Positions 17,771 to 27,121 of a stretch of DNA of 64,000 nt are shown piece after piece (position 1 is the first letter of the stretch; each line of letters starts with the position of its first letter). This DNA is from an unicellular cyanobacterium SU2. Its GTDB lineage: Bacteria > Cyanobacteriota > Cyanobacteriia > Cyanobacteriales > Microcystaceae. The stretch is taken from the NCBI GenBank assembly GCA_002110465.1, contig NEED01000049.1, positions 62,001-126,000 on the forward strand. The letters run 5' to 3'. Made by a program: the position numbers and the translations under genes. A model generated the notes under the pieces. That model was given only the letters and a program-made list of their open reading frames with translations, ran no database searches and was not told where the DNA came from.

Positions 17771-18241
17771 TCAAGCACTAACAATGGTGTAATCTAATTC
17801 CAAAGCTGGTAAAATCACATTAGTCTCTTCCTCTGAAAGATAGAGTTTGATGACCTCCTGAATGATTTTATAATTACGTTTGGTATATTCTGTATAATCA
17901 AAGGATTTAACAATAGTTTGATACCAAATTAAAAGACCATCCCTTAATTTATCCAAGTCCCCAACCAGCATAGCCGCAGAAGAACAACGGAGAATAGCAG
18001 TCATATCTTTCCGACAGATTTCGGTAATATCCTGTCCTCCCATATGAAATAAATCTTCTTTCATAGATCGTTTTTCTGCTTCCCAACTCTCAATGAGTTG
18101 TTGTTCTTCTTTACGAATTTTCTCGTAAGCACTAATCCGTGTTTCAGTAGAATTTAGGTAATTTTCAAGAAATTGTAATTCTTGATCTGTTGCGTAACGG
18201 TCATCGATTTCTAAATTTAATCCCCCAAATTGTTTCAACAT
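17771..18241 (-). CDS. Phycobilisome-like protein keeping the bilin-type cysteine (Slr0149-like)
   Basis: 156 residues, all helical, with the phycobiliprotein fold signature EICRKDMTAILRCSSAAMLV (residues ~75-94), VGDLDKLRDGLLIWYQTI and a C-terminal helix. Aligned on the motif C-L-R-D-M-x-x-I-L-R-Y of phycocyanin/allophycocyanin, Cys76 falls on the chromophore-binding cysteine and Arg/Asp neighbours are kept. It is not a true phycobilisome subunit: the N-terminal X/Y helices are divergent and it sits with ferredoxins and V4R proteins. In the operon it lies 42 bp after one ferredoxin and 48 bp before another. Bilin binding is an inference from one residue. Confidence 0.72.
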   Translation of the reverse strand: MLKQFGGLNLEIDDRYATDQELQFLENYLNSTETRISAYEKIRKEEQQLIESWEAEKRSMKEDLFHMGGQDITEICRKDMTAILRCSSAAMLVGDLDKLRDGLLIWYQTIVKSFDYTEYTKRNYKIIQEVIKLYLSEEETNVILPALELDYTIVSA

Positions 18242-18283
18242 AATTTTTATTTTTTTGTTAATAGTTTTACCTTTTCAGAAAAT

Positions 18284-18766
18284 TCAAGTATTTTGGATTT
18301 TGGCTATATATTCTGATATCTCAACCTGGGTGTCTTTGAGTTGACTAATCATAGAACGGGTTACCAATTTGCCTGCTTCAACTAATACTGATCCCGTTAA
18401 AGGATGTAATATATTTTCTTCGGCTCTACGACCAATTAAATCTTCAATATCGTCAATTTGACTGACATACATCCCTGACGGAACTTCTACGACTACCCCT
18501 TCATTAATCACCCTTGCTTGACAGGCAAGTCGAGAAAATTTCTTGGCCGTGGTAATCACTTCTAAAGTCCGCATTTCTCGTCGGTTTATCGGGGATAAAC
18601 TATCCATGCCTTCTTTGATATAAACATGGCAGGTGGAACACATTCCTCGACCACCACATTCTTTTAAGACATTTAATTCATTGGCCAGTAAACCTGATAA
18701 AAGATTGTCATTGGTTTGAACAGAAACTTCTTGGTTTATCGGGTCAAGCTTGACAATTTTAGCCAC
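18284..18766 (-). CDS. [2Fe-2S] ferredoxin, bacterial/adrenodoxin type (Slr0148-like)
   Basis: 160 residues. The cluster ligands are Cys37, Cys43, Cys46 (ECGGRGMCSTCHV) and Cys82 (LACQARV), in the C-x5-C-x2-C spacing of adrenodoxin-like ferredoxins, unlike the plant-type neighbour. A ~60-residue C-terminal extension follows the fold (GMYVSQIDDIEDLIGRRAEE and on) and is absent from ordinary ferredoxins; it may be a docking segment. Member of the PAP-type operon, 28 bp downstream of the second V4R gene. Confidence 0.82.
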   Translation of the reverse strand: MAKIVKLDPINQEVSVQTNDNLLSGLLANELNVLKECGGRGMCSTCHVYIKEGMDSLSPINRREMRTLEVITTAKKFSRLACQARVINEGVVVEVPSGMYVSQIDDIEDLIGRRAEENILHPLTGSVLVEAGKLVTRSMISQLKDTQVEISEYIAKIQNT

Positions 18767-18794
18767 TTTTCTATGCTCCTTAAATTAACTAAAT

Positions 18795-19460
18795 TTAGCT
18801 TTGATTACGACATAAAAGATCCATAATTGTAGCATGATTATGACCTTCTTCTAACCAAGCTTCAGTAGATTTAATGCGCTCAGCTATACCGATAACGAAG
18901 TAATTACAATCAGAGCCTATTGATTCACAAGAAGTTTGAATACAGTGTAAATTTTGTCCCGTTAATTGAGTAAAAAAAGAACTTAAAATCCCTGCTTCTA
19001 AAAAGCCCATGCGTCGTTTTCCTTGGGGGGCAAATTGAGTGAAAGGAGAATTAACAATTTTGATAACCATAAATCCCTGCTGGTAATATTTTAGGTCAAC
19101 ATCTAAGGTTCCCCAGCCATGAGTTTTCCAAAATTGTTGCAAACATTGTAGGAATTCGATCATCTCCATTTGCTCTAAGGGTTGACCATAATAGGCTCCC
19201 AATTCTTCAGCAAACCGTCGATAAAAACTGTTTCCCCACCAACGACCACAACTAAACAAAGCAACGCTTGAACCTTGTCCTAGTTCATCTTCTAAGCTTC
19301 CATAAAGAGCTTGTAATAGGGTATCTGGTATTGCTAAAAGACGAGAACCACCACGATTTTCAATTAAACCAAATTCAAAGTCTCCTTGAACATAAGAATC
19401 AGGGGAAAAATAGTTTCCTTTTATGGGCTTATCTTTGACTAAATCAGCAACATTAATCAT
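18795..19460 (-). CDS. V4R (4-vinyl reductase-like) domain protein, Slr0147-like
   Basis: 221 residues with the V4R small-ligand-binding fold: SRLLAIPDTLLQALYGSL, the GRWWGNSFYRRFAEELG helix, the WGTLDVDLKYYQQGFMVIKI strands, and the Cys motif LHCIQTSCESIGSDCNYFVIG near the end. V4R domains bind hydrophobic or tetrapyrrole-related ligands and often have a zinc or ligand site at these cysteines. Its start overlaps the stop of the phycobilisome-like gene by 4 bp, so the two are translationally coupled. A paralogue opens the operon. Proposed role by synteny: photosystem II assembly. Confidence 0.78.
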   Translation of the reverse strand: MINVADLVKDKPIKGNYFSPDSYVQGDFEFGLIENRGGSRLLAIPDTLLQALYGSLEDELGQGSSVALFSCGRWWGNSFYRRFAEELGAYYGQPLEQMEMIEFLQCLQQFWKTHGWGTLDVDLKYYQQGFMVIKIVNSPFTQFAPQGKRRMGFLEAGILSSFFTQLTGQNLHCIQTSCESIGSDCNYFVIGIAERIKSTEAWLEEGHNHATIMDLLCRNQS

Positions 19461-19957
19461 GCGTCTTCTCCTACTATAACAAGTTGCTTATTGATTGGTT
19501 GGTCTAATAAAGCTTCGTAAGCTTGAGTTAAAAAAGGCTTAAGTAACTTGAATTTATTTTTATCAAGCATCTTCTGTAAACTATTTTCTAAAAGTTCATA
19601 AAGATGCTTTTCAATGTCTACCATTTCGTGAGCTTGGATTACATTAGTTAGCCATTCTAGTAAGCGATGTTGGAAATAATCGGGGTTATTTAATAACATA
19701 GCCATAGCCCCGTAACGCATAACACAAAGCCAATGTTTAATCGCCCGTTCAAGTAATTGGGGATTTTTTTCAGAAAAAGTTTCAACTAAATTATCAGCAA
19801 TCGGTTGAAAAATGGCAATTTCTCGATCCCGTAATAATTTATAGGTTTCTAACCGTTCCCGTAAAACATTCACTTGATTTTTAAAATTGGCCATTTCTGA
19901 AGGAGTAAGATAATGATCTTCTGCCTCATAGAAAAGTTTTTCAAAGTCTGTTTGCAT
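19457..19957 (-). CDS. Phycobilisome-like protein lacking the bilin cysteine (Slr0146-like)
   Basis: 166 residues, helical. The core helix RAIKHWLCVMRYGAMAMLLN aligns with the phycobiliprotein CLRDMEIILRY segment through 'MRY'. The residue at the chromophore-cysteine position is Ala72, so no thioether-linked bilin is expected; Cys78 is elsewhere in the helix. The N-terminal stretch DHYLTPSEMANFKNQVNVLR resembles the dimerising X/Y helices. It lies 10 bp after the triple-motif gene and overlaps the next V4R gene by 4 bp. It may form a heterodimer with the Slr0149-like protein, as alpha and beta subunits do; that is inference. Confidence 0.68.
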   Translation of the reverse strand: MQTDFEKLFYEAEDHYLTPSEMANFKNQVNVLRERLETYKLLRDREIAIFQPIADNLVETFSEKNPQLLERAIKHWLCVMRYGAMAMLLNNPDYFQHRLLEWLTNVIQAHEMVDIEKHLYELLENSLQKMLDKNKFKLLKPFLTQAYEALLDQPINKQLVIVGEDA

Positions 19958-19967
19958 GGTCTTTGTC

Positions 19968-20348
19968 CTAAAATAAATTAGATAAATTAGTAACGTTCAA
20001 GGATTCAGATGATGAAGGAGTAGAGGGAATCGCAGCAGATACAGAAACAGCCGAGGGAATAGGTTGATAAGAACTCCAATTTATGCGCTCGAAAAACTCA
20101 TTAACGGATATAGTGAGGGATAGGGGAGTATTTTGGGAAATAGAGAGTTTAGCAAATTTTTGGGCTGATTTACCCGTCCAGTTTCCCCGTCCGAGAAAGT
20201 CTCTAATAGTTAGACAAAATAACGAACTCGGTTCTACTGTATCTTGGTTAGTTTCTAAGTAGTCTAACTGTGACGTTTCACCTGTCCAATTGTAGTCACT
20301 AAAAAAGTCATGAACCTTGATAGGTCCCCATTGAGTTTGACTCATCAC
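19968..20348 (-). CDS. Small protein with three FF-x3-NW repeats (Slr0145-like)
   Basis: 126 residues. Three short copies of the same motif are seen: VHDFFSDYNWTG (FF 15-16, NW 20-21), IRDFLGRGNWTG (51-52, 56-57) and VNEFFERINWSS (85-86, 90-91), with linkers of ~35 low-complexity residues rich in Ser/Thr/Gln. No enzyme domain, signal peptide or membrane segment. The layout suggests a flexible scaffold offering three equal binding sites, perhaps to the V4R or phycobilisome-like partners. It overlaps the upstream V4R gene by 4 bp (ATGA) and is second in the operon. Function unknown. Confidence 0.72.
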   Translation of the reverse strand: MMSQTQWGPIKVHDFFSDYNWTGETSQLDYLETNQDTVEPSSLFCLTIRDFLGRGNWTGKSAQKFAKLSISQNTPLSLTISVNEFFERINWSSYQPIPSAVSVSAAIPSTPSSSESLNVTNLSNLF

Positions 20349-21070
20349 TTAAGGTACTCTCCTTGATGCAACCGCTTTTCAATGTCCTTAGACTGAGCTC
20401 CTTCATTAAGCCAGAAAGTAGCCGCATCGATACGATCTTGTTTTCCCAGAAGAAACTTACAGTAGGTTTCTCCCATGGAGTAACATTGAATTTCAATGCA
20501 ATTTAAGTCTTTTTTGACTAAATTAGTAAAAAAGCCAGCTAAAAGTCCCGCATAAATATGACAGACGGGTTTACCCACATCTCCTAACGTCCGCGCCACA
20601 GCCGAGTCAAAAATGTTAACAAACATAAAGCCGTTTTTCTGCTCACTCATGTCTACTTCCCAATTCCCCCAACCTTGGGCCGTAAAAGGCCACCACCAAG
20701 CTTCTAGAACGTAGGCGAGGTTAAGTTCTTGGAGAGGTTTGTCGTATTCATACTCAGAGAAAAACCATTTTTGGAAAAAGTCCGCATCTCGTTTTCCCCA
20801 ATCCTTACCAATGTTGTACATGACAACACCTGCCGCGCTTCCGACTTCGTGTTCGAGTCCTTCAATTAAACCAATAATGAAGTCTTCACTGGTTAAAATA
20901 TTCCGTGCATCGTTCCAATCAACAATAGTTCCTGTTTGGGTTTGAAAACAGAAAAAGTCCTCGAAACTATAATGATGATGTCTTTTGGGATATTTCTTTT
21001 TTAAGATATGTTCTGGTTGGTTAACAGATTGTTTAGCCTTTGTTTTCGCATTCATTGATGTGAAAACCAT
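20345..21070 (-). CDS. V4R domain protein, first gene of PAP-type operon (Slr0144-like)
   Basis: 241 residues. V4R fold: SAAGVVMYNIGKDWGKRDAD, a long helix, WGNWEVDMSEQKNGFMFVNI strands, and the end motif CIEIQCYSMGETYCKFLLG with the family cysteines. A basic 40-residue N-terminus precedes it. GAGG lies ~12 nt before ATG 21070; a second ATG five codons in is also possible. It is paralogous to the protein at 18795-19460. Family members bind hydrophobic ligands; the Synechocystis operon slr0144-slr0152 has been linked to photosystem II assembly proficiency. The promoter should lie in 21071-21200, where no HLR1 (RpaB) box was found. Confidence 0.8.
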   Translation of the reverse strand: MVFTSMNAKTKAKQSVNQPEHILKKKYPKRHHHYSFEDFFCFQTQTGTIVDWNDARNILTSEDFIIGLIEGLEHEVGSAAGVVMYNIGKDWGKRDADFFQKWFFSEYEYDKPLQELNLAYVLEAWWWPFTAQGWGNWEVDMSEQKNGFMFVNIFDSAVARTLGDVGKPVCHIYAGLLAGFFTNLVKKDLNCIEIQCYSMGETYCKFLLGKQDRIDAATFWLNEGAQSKDIEKRLHQGEYLK

Positions 21071-21354
21071 AAAATAAAAACCTCAAACTTTTTTGTTAAG
21101 TTGATTGTTGTCTGATTAACAATCTAAATTAACTATAGAAAAGAGATTTTTATTATCCATCTGTGGTTCTGGGTAAATCCTTAGCTAATTCTTCGGATTC
21201 TCTGGTATTTGTACGCAAGAAAATGTGATGAGACACCCTACTCTCTTATAGAAAGTACACATAATCATGGTTTGTTGATAAAAACTTTGATCTTTTGACT
21301 GAAGTTCCGTCTCATCAAAATACTGAAATTAGAGTCAACTTCGGGAAGTCAAAG

Positions 21355-21396
21355 GATTGCAGATTGCAGATTGTTGATTGTTGATTGTTGATTGTA
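21355..21396. repeat. Heptanucleotide tandem repeat (STRR)
   Basis: Six 7-bp units: GATTGCA twice, GATTGTT three times, GATTGTA once. Related inverted units occur at ~21524-21555 and ~57231-57262, so this is a dispersed short tandem repeat family. The whole 21071-21780 gap otherwise shows nothing beyond the operon promoter region and repeat debris; an 80-codon open frame across 21461-21703 is repeat-derived and not credible. Confidence 0.75.
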
Positions 21397-21780
21397 GATT
21401 TAAGACGGGCGGCTTAAAGGTCGGAAATAATTCTGACCCCGCGCCCTCATTTATTGTTGATTGTTGAGGGAAGATTTTAGATTTACCAATGCCGAAATAA
21501 ATGGCTTGTTCTCATTCAATCTGAAATCTGCAATCTACATTCTCCAATCTTTCTGTCATCGGATGAAAGCAAAGCCAATTATGACAAAATCTTTACAATT
21601 ATTGGTAACGCAAATGTTAACTAAGTATTGTAATCTGAGCTTGGAAAGACTTCGGACGTTACGTTCAGCGAATACTCAATACTTCCCTAGGAACAGAGAA
21701 TAGTAAACAATATTTCCTCGATTATTTAGATATTTTCTTTTAAATATTTGAGAGATTTTATCAATAGCTTTCTAAAAACT

Positions 21781-21981
21781 TTAGTTGAGCATTTTGATAT
21801 ATTGACATTGATCTATTGCTTGCTCAACTAACTCAGTGAGTTCTTGATTATCTGAATTTTTTGCATAGCATTTCATTTGCTCAAGACTATCTATTAATGA
21901 AAGGAGAGTAGACTTTCTTTCTTGCTGCTTTTCTGCTAGGATAACCCATAATGAATCAATAGAAAGAGGAGTAGAGGACAT
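21781..21981 (-). CDS. Small helical protein (66 aa), unknown
   Basis: The start at 21981 is chosen because GGAGAAG lies 5 nt upstream; an in-frame ATG 26 codons earlier lacks this. 66 residues, soluble and alpha-helical: SIDSLWVILAEKQQERKSTL, a middle KCYAKNSDNQELTELVEQAI, ending QCQYIKMLN. It looks like a two-helix hairpin. No family was recognised. Independent gene between the PAP-type operon promoter region and oligopeptidase; the 390 bp upstream of it hold no other gene. Confidence 0.55.
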   Translation of the reverse strand: MSSTPLSIDSLWVILAEKQQERKSTLLSLIDSLEQMKCYAKNSDNQELTELVEQAIDQCQYIKMLN

Positions 21982-22373
21982 AAAAACTTCTCCATTGAGT
22001 TGAAGGGATAGGCGTTGTGTAAAAATAACTTTTAGAGTAATTAATGGGTAACTTACCATTGAATATTAAAACTTCTTGATTCCTCAAACAAATAATAAAA
22101 GCAATGATTTTTTACTTGTTGTAGTGTTGTCCCTAAGAAAAGAAGTAATTGTTTATTTTTCATTGCTAGTTGCTAATCACGCTGATATTTTGAATACTAG
22201 ATTAATCAAAAAAGGTTAATATCTGGTTAAAATTTTCTGAGAAATTACTTAAAAAATTTAGATATACAATTTATAGGGTCAAGTAAATCTAACTACTATA
22301 ATCTGATCAATAAGTAATTCTTAGAAAGAAAGATCTTAATATAATAGCATTTCTCACGAATGACTAAAACAAG

Positions 22374-22402
22374 GGTGTATTATCCCTAATAGATAACACA
22401 CC
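22374..22402 (-). terminator. Terminator of the oligopeptidase gene
   Basis: GGTGTATTATC and GATAACACACC pair over 11 positions with one G-T wobble around CCTAATA. On the minus strand the hairpin follows the oligopeptidase stop (22413) by about 10 bp, and is followed by CTTGTTTTAG. Confidence 0.6.
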
Positions 22403-22412
22403 GCTTAAATGC

Positions 22413-24497
<2,085 letters not shown>

Positions 24498-24595
24498 AGT
24501 TTTAGGTTATGTACAAAGGGACAGTCTCTTTAATTTTACCTTAACCTATTTATGATTAGGAAGTAATTCCCAGACCGAATTGGGTTTTCACTAAA

Positions 24596-24633
24596 AAATA
24601 TTAAGATTTGCTCTAAATATTAAGGTTTGCTTT
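24596..24633. repeat. 19-bp tandem direct repeat upstream of the pseudopilin cluster
   Basis: AAATATTAAGATTTGCTCT (24596-24614) is followed directly by AAATATTAAGGTTTGCTTT (24615-24633), 16 of 19 identical. It lies ~160 bp before the first pilin-like gene and ~100 bp upstream of the oligopeptidase start on the other strand. A paired regulator site is one reading. Confidence 0.5.
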
Positions 24634-24790
24634 TAAATAAAGTCTTATTTCAAGAATTTTTTCTTAGATTTTTTAGCTTTAAAATTATTTATGGCAAAGG
24701 TCACATTTTAAGCGTGACTTGAATCACAAACAAACAGATAATCTAAAGTTTAGAATAGTTGTAATTGATATATTTTCCAATTTCAAAAAT

Positions 24791-25516
24791 ATGAAAAAAA
24801 ATAGAGTAACAGCAAGAACCAAAAATCTAGGATATACTTTGCCAGAAGTTTTAGCAGTTGTCTCGATAATTGGGGTATTAAGCACAATTACGGGACCAAT
24901 GAAAGCTTGGTATGAGAATTCTCTAGGAAATGGGACGAACCAAACTGTTGGATTATTTAATTTGATACGAATGCGTGCGATTTCCACTACCTCAGCTTAT
25001 CGAATAAAACCAGATCCTTTAGACCCTAACACTAAATTCAAAGTTGAAATTTCAAAGACTAGAGGTTGTGAAAGTTCAACCCAATTAATTGCAGATGCAA
25101 CAAGAGAAGATACAGAGCTAAGTGTAGCATCAGCTAGAGGTTTAGTCGTTGGCGACAGTATTAAAGTAGGTAATGATAAGACAAGCAATGAAATTATAGC
25201 CACTGATACCTCAACCATAACTTTAGGAGAGCCATTAGGGAGTTCTCAAACAGCAAATTCTACGGTGGAACTTGTTAATAATTGGTTAAATGATCCCAAC
25301 TTCGTAGAAGAAGATCTCTCCTTGCCAAAAGACATAGAAATGAGCAGTAACTATACAGACTGGACTTTATGCTTTGATAGTAGAGGAATTGCTAACCTTT
25401 ATGATGCCTATGGAGTCGTTAATAGTAATTTAACTCTAACTTTAGGCAAAAATTATAATAATAAAACTAATGAAATAACTGTCTTGCAAGGAGGTTCAAT
25501 CAAAGTTGGATCATAA
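24791..25516 (+). CDS. Type IV pilin-like protein (GspH/FimT class; Hps-type pseudopilin)
   Basis: 241 residues from ATG 24791; a TTG-initiated extension is not needed. The prepilin leader is MKKNRVTARTKNLG, then YTLPEVLAVVSIIGVLSTI: cleavage after Gly, Glu at +5, and a hydrophobic N-terminal helix. The C-terminal globular part has two cysteines far apart (RGCESS, TLCFDS), a pattern typical of FimT/GspH minor pilins, and a SARGLVVGDSIKVGN beta-segment. Acts in the inner membrane as part of a pseudopilus. First of four genes in tandem (24791-29557). Confidence 0.75.
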   Translation: MKKNRVTARTKNLGYTLPEVLAVVSIIGVLSTITGPMKAWYENSLGNGTNQTVGLFNLIRMRAISTTSAYRIKPDPLDPNTKFKVEISKTRGCESSTQLIADATREDTELSVASARGLVVGDSIKVGNDKTSNEIIATDTSTITLGEPLGSSQTANSTVELVNNWLNDPNFVEEDLSLPKDIEMSSNYTDWTLCFDSRGIANLYDAYGVVNSNLTLTLGKNYNNKTNEITVLQGGSIKVGS

Positions 25517-25589
25517 GTTAATTAAAATCTTTTTATAGTTATAAATTTTTAATTTTTTCTCCTTACTAACCTCAATTATTGTTAAAAAT

Positions 25590-26060
25590 ATGATAAAAAA
25601 ATCATTAATATTTTCAAGCTCAAGGCTGCGATTATTATCAGATTCCAAAAATATAAATCTGGGTTCAAGCTTTACAGAGAGTTTAGTCTCTATGAGTATC
25701 CTGACAATTACTTTGTCCGTCATGTTCCCAATGTTTGCTTTACAAAGACAAGAAAATATTAGCCAAAAAATATTGTCAGGAGCTGTTGCTCTGTCACAAG
25801 AGAGTTTGGATGATTTAAGGCGAAAAAAAATCCTCAATGTTCCTCTAGGTCAATCAACTAGTACCAAACAAAATTTAGGGTATTCTTATCAGATTACTCA
25901 ATATGTATGTACCCAAAAACCAATAATTGATATCGATGAGTCTGTCACTTGCTCAACGCAAGTTTCTAATCAGGATAATCTACGATATGTGCTTTTAAAA
26001 ATAGCAAAAAACGGACAAAAAATCTATACAGTTGAAACAGTATTTACCAAGCTTAAATAA
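25590..26060 (+). CDS. Type IV pilin-like protein (PilV class pseudopilin)
   Basis: 156 residues. The leader ends INLG, followed by SSFTESLVSMSILTITLSVM, the prepilin motif with Glu at +5 and a hydrophobic helix. The soluble part holds two Cys (YVCTQKP, VTCSTQV). The leader is unusually long (~25 residues) and Ser/Arg-rich. Sits 73 bp after the first pseudopilin and 8 bp before the third. PilV/GspI-like proteins form the tip complex that primes pilus assembly. Confidence 0.72.
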   Translation: MIKKSLIFSSSRLRLLSDSKNINLGSSFTESLVSMSILTITLSVMFPMFALQRQENISQKILSGAVALSQESLDDLRRKKILNVPLGQSTSTKQNLGYSYQITQYVCTQKPIIDIDESVTCSTQVSNQDNLRYVLLKIAKNGQKIYTVETVFTKLK

Positions 26061-26068
26061 GTTAAATA

Positions 26069-27112
26069 ATGAAAAGAAATACTGATCAATTTTATTTAAT
26101 AAACCTCTTATTGTTTAAAAAGAGAGGCTCTTTAAACAAAGGAGCCACTTTGAGTGAACTACTCTTAGGAACATTGATCGCCTCAACTGTCATAAGTCTT
26201 GCTGCTATGAGTTTTTCTTGGTTACGACAAATGTATGTTAAAGATCAACAGCGTAATGACGTTAATCAAACTCTCCGTAGTGTTTTTGAGATAGTTGGTT
26301 CAGATGTTAGACAAGCAGGAGAAGGTTTTGCTCAAGATCCCAATTTTCCCAGTATTGTTATTACTGAAAATTCAGGAAATTCTGAGATTAGTATTCGCCG
26401 TAGTTTATTAACTACTAGTCTGCCGGTTTGTCGTCAGATTGTCTCAGGAACATCTGATAATGTTTTAGTCGTTGATGATACGAGTTCTATTGCTGGTTGT
26501 GATCTAATTGATGATGATAATAATGGTTGGCCTGATAGTTTACAGACGTGGAAAGACTATCGTTTATCCAATGGGACAACTATTCGCGCTTTTATCTATG
26601 ATGGAGCAGGAAATGGAGAATTTTTTAAGTACTATGGGGAAGAAACTTTTCAAGCAGATGGGTCGGCGGTAACCCCTTCACCAGGGGCTGTCGCATCAGG
26701 TTCTCTTAATACCAATAATCACACCTGGCAAAATACCTATGGAAACAATAGTGCTAGCCGAATTTACTTGATAGAAGAACGTCGTTATCGACTACAAGGA
26801 GACACATTACAGTTAGTGATTAACGATGATGTAACTCAAACCTCTAGTGTTGTTGGTAATTTAGAAACATTCAACGTTATTGCCCATATTCAACAAGATC
26901 TATTAAACAATTCCTATCGAGAATATACCTGTACTGTTATTCCTCCTGTTGATTCTACTTCTTGCAGTGGCTCTCTTGTTTATGCTTATGCTTGGTCACA
27001 AATAAAATTCATTGAAATCAAACCTAAAGCTTTAATTTATGATAATTATTCCTCATCGATTAAAGCTGAACAATCTCAAAAGGTTTTCCCTCGCAATGTC
27101 TTAAATTATTAG
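26069..27112 (+). CDS. Type IV pilin-like protein (PilW class pseudopilin)
   Basis: 347 residues. The leader ends LNKG, then ATLSELLLGTLIASTVISLA, with Glu at +5 and a hydrophobic helix; WLRQMYVKDQQRNDVNQTLR and FEIVGSDVRQAGEGF continue as in PilW/GspJ proteins. Later segments include Asp-rich CDLIDDDNNGWPDS, which looks like a calcium-binding loop. It starts 8 bp after the PilV-like gene, so is co-transcribed. Its large size for the class suggests a tip adhesin-like role; this is inference. Confidence 0.75.
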   Translation: MKRNTDQFYLINLLLFKKRGSLNKGATLSELLLGTLIASTVISLAAMSFSWLRQMYVKDQQRNDVNQTLRSVFEIVGSDVRQAGEGFAQDPNFPSIVITENSGNSEISIRRSLLTTSLPVCRQIVSGTSDNVLVVDDTSSIAGCDLIDDDNNGWPDSLQTWKDYRLSNGTTIRAFIYDGAGNGEFFKYYGEETFQADGSAVTPSPGAVASGSLNTNNHTWQNTYGNNSASRIYLIEERRYRLQGDTLQLVINDDVTQTSSVVGNLETFNVIAHIQQDLLNNSYREYTCTVIPPVDSTSCSGSLVYAYAWSQIKFIEIKPKALIYDNYSSSIKAEQSQKVFPRNVLNY

Positions 27113-27121
27113 AAGAAATGA

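Noticed and set aside
21071-21200. HLR1 (RpaB) box before the PAP-type operon
   Set aside because: No pair of (G/T)TTACA(T/A)(T/A) repeats in either strand of this stretch.
21461-21703. Plus-strand 80-codon frame upstream of the PAP-type operon
   Set aside because: Built partly on heptamer repeats, uses a non-ATG start and contains no recognisable motif.
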